DNA of 26,178 bases from Ruminococcus flavefaciens. Lineage in GTDB: Bacteria; Bacillota; Clostridia; Oscillospirales; Ruminococcaceae. Below the pieces are notes generated by a model, which saw only the letters and a list, made by a program, of their open reading frames with translations, ran no database searches and was not told the origin of the DNA. The stretch is taken from contig DBXO01000058.1 in the NCBI GenBank assembly GCA_002309635.1, positions 2,095 to 28,272 on the forward strand. The letters are read 5' to 3'. The translations under genes and the position numbers were made by a program. Shown here in pieces: positions 22,113 to 26,178 of the stretch (its first letter is position 1; every line of letters starts with the position of its first letter).

Positions 22113-22994
22113 TTATTCGGGGAACTGCACGTGTCCCTGTATTATCTCCGTATCGTCGTAGGAAAGGGGGATATCCTTGTCTATGACTACTTGTCCGTAG
22201 ATATCGGTTATGCGGAACGTGAAGGGACCTGCGCCCATTTCCCTTGTCTCGAAGTAGTTGTAGGGACGGCGCGGTACTTCTACGAATTCGCCGTCGGCGT
22301 TGAGGTATTCAAGCTTTGTTATGGGATAGCGGTGGTTGCGCACCTGCACTCCGCACCAGAACTCTGTGCTGCCCTCCTTGTACTTGAAGCATATGGGAGC
22401 GTTTTCGGCAGTATCCAGCGGGATGATCTTCCAGCTTACCGGGACACGGCCCTTTTCCACGGGAGCTATGAGCGGGAATGCGTCGGTATAAAGGTCGAGG
22501 TCTCCCTTTTTGCCTTCGGGTAGCTCGTCGGTTACCAGCATTTTTATGGTTCCCAGCTCTCCTGTTACCTCGAGGTATGCACCTGCGAGCTGAGCCTCAT
22601 TGTAGTCTGAGTGGTTCATGGCTACTATCCAGTAGTCGTGGGAAACAGGGTCGAGCATTGCATGGCCGCCTGTATATCCGCCGCCGTAGAAGGTGCCCTC
22701 TCCCGTATGTACTGTGCCCTTTGGTTCGAGGACAGCGTCCTCGTCAATTGGTAGGTCGGGTATCTCGAACTCTGTGGGAGCCTTGCCGTTAACGCCCAGC
22801 AGGAACTTTTGCAGTGCGTTCAGCTCCGCTCTGGATATCTCCTCGTTCTTACGCGCTGTGATAAGGTCGAAGCAGTCTACTTTTCCGTCGGAATTGTAGT
22901 CCATATCGATATTCTCCGCCGCGCTGCCGTACAAGGGGAATGCCGTCAGGACCGCAGCTGCAAGTCCCGAGGCTATGAATTTGCTAATTTTCAT
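22113..22994 (-). CDS. Secreted dockerin-like expansin (EXLX/YoaJ type)
   Basis: Expansins loosen plant cell walls without hydrolysis. From ATG 22994 the 293-aa product has a signal peptide (1-26), a dockerin-like half with calcium-loop pattern DxNxDG and Asp43 (DYNSDGKVDCFDL, 32-44) whose second half lacks that pattern, and then a YoaJ-like expansin: a double-psi beta-barrel (about 93-190) with Asp156 in VTDELPEG matching the essential Asp, and a binding domain (about 200-293) with EFWCGVQVRNHRYP and GHVQFPE, as at the YoaJ end. Aromatics of the binding face are kept (Phe212, Trp213, Tyr245). GGTGA (23004-23000) supports ATG; the in-frame GTG at 23030 has no site. The gene sits between purM and purN with no visible promoter of its own. 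Confidence 0.9.
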   Translation of the reverse strand: MKISKFIASGLAAAVLTAFPLYGSAAENIDMDYNSDGKVDCFDLITARKNEEISRAELNALQKFLLGVNGKAPTEFEIPDLPIDEDAVLEPKGTVHTGEGTFYGGGYTGGHAMLDPVSHDYWIVAMNHSDYNEAQLAGAYLEVTGELGTIKMLVTDELPEGKKGDLDLYTDAFPLIAPVEKGRVPVSWKIIPLDTAENAPICFKYKEGSTEFWCGVQVRNHRYPITKLEYLNADGEFVEVPRRPYNYFETREMGAGPFTFRITDIYGQVVIDKDIPLSYDDTEIIQGHVQFPE

Positions 22995-23117
22995 AAACAT
23001 CACCGTCTTTTTAAATTTTGTCCAAATCACATATCCCTTGAAAGTTTGCTTATAAAGGCGTCAATTCGGATAATTCATGCGGCTTTTGCTATGATGTTTA
23101 TTGAGTTGCTTGCTGTA

Positions 23118-24155
23118 TCAGCAGATGATAACGCCTTCCTCAGACTCAACGAGCTCGCCCAGTACGTAAGCGTCCTCTCCTGCTGCCTTGATAGCTGCAA
23201 TAGCCTTGTCGGCGTCGTTCCTGTCAACAGATACGACCATTCCGACGCCCATGTTGAAGGTGTTGAACATATCGCGCTCAGGGATATCGCCTGTTCTCTG
23301 TATAAGCTCGAATACGGGAAGAACCTGTACTGCGTTCCTCTCGATCTTTGCTGCAAGGTTCCTGGGGAGCGAACGGGGGATATTCTCGTAGAAGCCGCCG
23401 CCTGTGATATGAGATATCGACTTTACGTTCACGCTCTCAAGGAGGCTCTTTACAGCCTTTACGTATATCCTTGTGGGGGTGAGCAGACACTCGCCGAGAG
23501 TTGTTCCGAGGTCGTTGAAGTGCATGTTGAGGTTCTGCGCATTCACGTCGAATACTCTTCTTACCAGTGAGAAACCGTTGGAGTGAACGCCGCTGGACTT
23601 GATAGCGATGAGAACGTCGCCTGCCTTCTGGGTGTCGGGCTGAAGTATCCTGTCCTTGTCAACAACGCCTACCGAGAAGCCTGCAAGGTCGTACTCGTCC
23701 TCGGGCATGAGACCGGGGTGCTCGGCAGTTTCGCCGCCTATGAGAGCGCACTCAGCCTGTACGCAGCCCTCTGCCACGCCTGAAACGATAGTGGCTATCT
23801 TCTCGGGGAAGTTCTTGCCGCAGGCGATATAATCAAGGAAGAACTGCGGCTTGGCACCGCAGCAGATTATGTCGTTTACGCACATTGCAACGCAGTCGAT
23901 ACCTACTGTGTCGTGCTTGTCCATGATGAAAGCGAGCTTTATCTTTGTGCCGACACCGTCTGTGCCCGAAACGAGAACAGGCTTGCTGATACCTGTCATA
24001 TCGAGCTCGAAAAGGCCGCCGAATCCGCCGATGCCCGAGAGAGTACCCTTTATCATGGTACGTGCGATGTGCTCCTTCATCAGTTCAACTGACTTGTAGC
24101 CTGCGGTAACGTCAACGCCTGCCTTCTTGTAGCTTTCGGAAAAACTGTTATTCAT
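23118..24155 (-). CDS. purM: Phosphoribosylformylglycinamidine cyclo-ligase (AIR synthetase)
   Basis: PurM closes FGAM to aminoimidazole ribonucleotide, the fifth step. The 345-aa product is full length: KAGVDVTAGYKSVELM at the N-terminus, the conserved VSGTDGVGTKIKLAF that marks the family, GGETAEHPGLMP, and GGGFYENIPR. GGAGG precedes ATG 24155. It follows purF after a strong hairpin and precedes the expansin gene, with 123 bases between its stop and the expansin start in which I see no promoter or terminator. Confidence 0.98.
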   Translation of the reverse strand: MNNSFSESYKKAGVDVTAGYKSVELMKEHIARTMIKGTLSGIGGFGGLFELDMTGISKPVLVSGTDGVGTKIKLAFIMDKHDTVGIDCVAMCVNDIICCGAKPQFFLDYIACGKNFPEKIATIVSGVAEGCVQAECALIGGETAEHPGLMPEDEYDLAGFSVGVVDKDRILQPDTQKAGDVLIAIKSSGVHSNGFSLVRRVFDVNAQNLNMHFNDLGTTLGECLLTPTRIYVKAVKSLLESVNVKSISHITGGGFYENIPRSLPRNLAAKIERNAVQVLPVFELIQRTGDIPERDMFNTFNMGVGMVVSVDRNDADKAIAAIKAAGEDAYVLGELVESEEGVIIC

Positions 24156-24175
24156 TGATTTACCTCCATAGTTGC

Positions 24176-24204
24176 CTGTCTCCCTGCCGCAGGCAGGGAG
24201 ACAG
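24176..24204 (-). other. Strong hairpin between purF and purM
   Basis: CTGTCTCCCTGCC (24176-24188) and GGCAGGGAGACAG (24192-24204) form a perfect 13-bp stem with a 3-base loop. On the minus strand it is followed by GCAACTATGG with no T-run, so termination is unlikely. A role in mRNA processing or stability, setting different levels of purC-purF and the downstream genes, is the more likely explanation. Confidence 0.75.
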
Positions 24205-24213
24205 AGTATAAGT

Positions 24214-25638
24214 TTATTCTTTGCCGTTCCAGCAATATGTGCAGAGACCGCAGGAGTTGAGGCCTACTGCCTTTTCCGTGCCCTCAAGGGTCTGGAATTC
24301 AAGTGAGGTGAGGCGGAGCCTCTTGCATATCTCATCTCTGAGCCTGCGTCCTCTTTCTGTTGCGGAGTTGCTGTACTCCTCGATATGTCTTACGCCTACG
24401 GGGCCCTCGAATTCGTCGATGATCTGACGGGCGATAAGTTCCATTTCAGATGTGCTGCGGGAGAAGTTGAGGTATTTGCAGCCGTACATGATGGGAGGAC
24501 AGGCAGAGCGCATATGCACTTCCTTAGCGCCGTGCTCGTAGAGGAACTCTACCGTCTCGCGCATCTGTGTTCCTCTTACGATACTGTCGTCAACGAAGAG
24601 GAGCTTTTTGCCGCTTATGAGCTCATGTACGGGTATGAGCTTCATTTTTGCCACCTGATTCCTCATGCTCTGATTTGTGGGCATGAAGCTTCTCGGCCAT
24701 GTGGGGGTATATTTTATGAACGGTCTTGCAAAGGGGATGCCGCTCTTGTTTGCGTAGCCGATAGCATGGGGAGTTCCCGAATCTGGGACGCCGCAGATAT
24801 AGTCAACGTCTGGAAGTCTTCCGTTCTTGATGTCGTTCTCAGCCATTATCTCGCCGTTGCGGGTACGCATGACTTCAACGTTGACGCCTTCGTATACAGC
24901 GTTGGGATAGCCGTAGTAGGTCCACAGGAAGGTGCATATCTTCATCTTTGAAGCGTCGCCCTCTGCAATGGTCTTACATTCATCGGCGGTGAGCTCCACG
25001 ATCTCAGCGGGGAGGAGCTCCTTGTATGTGGCATAGCCCAGCTTCTGGAAAGCGAAGGACTCTGACGAAAGACAGAAGCCGTCGCTTCTTTTACCGATTA
25101 TAATGGGAAGTCTGCCGAATCTGTCCCTTGCGGCGATGATGCTCTTGTCGGTAAGTATGATAAGGGACATGGTTCCCTCTATTTTTTCCTGAGCGTAGCG
25201 GATACCCTCGACGAAGGAGTTCTTCTGGGCAATGAGAGCACCTATGAGGTCGCCTGAATTGATGTTCCCGCTGCTCATGGACTCAAAATTGGCACAGCCC
25301 TTTTCAAGGAGCTCGTCAACGAGCTTGTCCGCATTGCGGATTATGCCTACCGAGCATATAGCGTAAACGCCCAGCTTTGAACGTACAAGTATGGGCTGGG
25401 GATCCGTATCGCTGATACAGCCGATACAGATCTTTCCGCGCATTGTCACAACGTCGTCTTCAAATTTGGTACGGAAGGGCGAGTTTTCGATACTGTGGAT
25501 ATTCCTCTGAAAGCCGTGCTCCTCCGACCATGAGGTCATACCTCCGCGTCTTGTGCCGAGGTGAGAATGATAATCAGTTCCGAAAAATACGTCGGTAACG
25601 CAGTCATTTTTGGAAGCTGCTCCGAAAAAACCGCCCAT
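24214..25638 (-). CDS. purF: Amidophosphoribosyltransferase-like PurF with inactive-looking glutaminase domain
   Basis: PurF makes phosphoribosylamine from PRPP and glutamine, the first step of the pathway. The 474-aa product has an N-terminal class II glutaminase-like domain (about 1-230) and a phosphoribosyltransferase domain with PRPP motif LLFVDDSIVRGTQM (about 346-359) and GVPDSGTPHAIG. The C-terminal SCGLCTYC suggests an iron-sulfur cluster as in Bacillus PurF. The start is MGGFFG: Gly2 stands where Cys is the glutaminase nucleophile (MCGIFG). The oxyanion motif HNGN is SVGI, with Val for Asn. The gene may be ammonia-dependent or have a changed role. GGGAG lies inside the purC end, 3 bases before; ATG 25638. 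Confidence 0.85.
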   Translation of the reverse strand: MGGFFGAASKNDCVTDVFFGTDYHSHLGTRRGGMTSWSEEHGFQRNIHSIENSPFRTKFEDDVVTMRGKICIGCISDTDPQPILVRSKLGVYAICSVGIIRNADKLVDELLEKGCANFESMSSGNINSGDLIGALIAQKNSFVEGIRYAQEKIEGTMSLIILTDKSIIAARDRFGRLPIIIGKRSDGFCLSSESFAFQKLGYATYKELLPAEIVELTADECKTIAEGDASKMKICTFLWTYYGYPNAVYEGVNVEVMRTRNGEIMAENDIKNGRLPDVDYICGVPDSGTPHAIGYANKSGIPFARPFIKYTPTWPRSFMPTNQSMRNQVAKMKLIPVHELISGKKLLFVDDSIVRGTQMRETVEFLYEHGAKEVHMRSACPPIMYGCKYLNFSRSTSEMELIARQIIDEFEGPVGVRHIEEYSNSATERGRRLRDEICKRLRLTSLEFQTLEGTEKAVGLNSCGLCTYCWNGKE

Positions 25639-25641
25639 ATA

Positions 25642-26178
25642 TTATTCTCCCATAAGTCTCTTCATGATTTCCTGATATGCTTCTTCAACGCCGCCCATAT
25701 CTCTGCGGAAGCGGTCCTTGTCCAGCTTCTCGTGAGTTGTTGAATCCCAGAAGCGGCAGGTGTCGGGAGAGATCTCGTCAGCGAGGATTATTGTTCCGTC
25801 AGCAGTCTTGCCGAACTCGATCTTGAAGTCGATGAGGTCGATGTTGAGACCCTTGAAGAACTTTACCATGAACTCGTTTACCTTGAAGGCATACTTTGAG
25901 ATGGTGTCGATATCCTCCTTTGTGGCGATACCGAGTGCAAGTGCATAGTAGTCGTTGATGAAGGGATCTCCGAGATCATCGTTCTTGTAGCTGAACTCAA
26001 GGATAGGACAGAGGAGCTTCTTTCCCTCTTCAACGCCCATTCTCTTTGAGAAGCTGCCTGCTGCAACGTTTCTGATGATAACCTCAAGGGGAACGATCGA
26101 GACCTTCTTAACGATAGTTTCGCGGTCGCTGATCTCCTCGACAAGATGAGTGGGAACGCCTTCCTTTTCGAGCATTTT
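25642..26178 (-). CDS. purC: SAICAR synthetase (partial, 5' end outside the window)
   Basis: PurC joins aspartate to CAIR using ATP to form SAICAR. The visible 178 residues cover the C-terminal three quarters, with both family signatures: VPLEVIIRNVAAGSFSKRMG and LIDFKIEFGK, then ADEISPDTCRFWD. The frame is open to the window edge, and the first ATG in view (26175) is internal, since the family has about 55-60 residues before this point. The stop lies 3 bases before the purF start, and the last codons contain its ribosome binding site, so the two are tightly coupled. Confidence 0.96.
   Translation of the reverse strand, partial: KMLEKEGVPTHLVEEISDRETIVKKVSIVPLEVIIRNVAAGSFSKRMGVEEGKKLLCPILEFSYKNDDLGDPFINDYYALALGIATKEDIDTISKYAFKVNEFMVKFFKGLNIDLIDFKIEFGKTADGTIILADEISPDTCRFWDSTTHEKLDKDRFRRDMGGVEEAYQEIMKRLMGE

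Noticed and set aside
1..26178. tRNA or rRNA genes, CRISPR arrays, insertion sequences, phage or defence systems
   Set aside because: I looked for transposase or integrase motifs, regular direct repeats with spacers, and tRNA-like cloverleafs with CCA ends, and saw none.

Overview
The window looks like a chromosomal segment of a Gram-positive anaerobe of the Ruminococcus type (Oscillospiraceae). The clues are moderate GC with strong SigA-like promoters, AGGAGG ribosome binding sites, yqfC/yqfD/ylbJ sporulation-family genes, a CIRCE-controlled groESL operon, and a secreted expansin carrying a dockerin-like segment, which is typical of cellulosome-forming ruminococci. The genus is an inference. 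There are no rRNA or tRNA genes, insertion sequences, phage genes or CRISPR arrays.

Layout. (1) 1-1649, plus strand: the end of rpoA, rplQ and its terminator, then yajC and a TIGR04086-like membrane protein gene; the hairpin between these two also contains the second gene's ribosome binding site. (2) 1643-5579, minus strand: a response regulator, sensor kinase and membrane-anchored HtrA protease operon, resembling an envelope-stress module. It has a consensus promoter and converges on region 1 with a 7-bp overlap. (3) 5580-6052: a mostly gene-free stretch. (4) 6053-8524, minus strand: a Tim44-like/zinc-ribbon membrane protein, then yqfD and yqfC, divergent from ylbJ (8583-9698, plus). (5) 9764-11959, plus: CIRCE, groES, an unusual 145-bp spacer with hairpins, groEL and a terminator. 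(6) 11958-12629: a small anchored protein with its own promoter. (7) 12885-26178, minus: a long purine cluster interleaved with other genes.

In transcription order the last region runs purC (cut by the window edge), purF, purM, a dockerin-expansin gene, purN, two tandem CmpB-family membrane proteins, a PurO-type IMP cyclohydrolase, a HAD phosphatase-like gene, a stand-alone AICAR transformylase, a lipoprotein, two small four-helix membrane proteins, a two-domain membrane-anchored protein, purD and a six-helix membrane protein. The last two IMP steps are therefore done by two separate proteins instead of the usual bacterial fused PurH, and the cyclohydrolase is of the type first known from archaea.

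The most notable points are: PurF lacks both the N-terminal catalytic cysteine and the oxyanion-hole asparagine of its glutaminase domain; the IMP cyclohydrolase is PurO-type; an expansin lies inside the purine cluster; a terminator hairpin sequesters a Shine-Dalgarno sequence; and a C-terminal peptide, VKHLKYK-stop, is found intact at the end of one gene and out of frame just past the end of its neighbour, differing only at synonymous positions.
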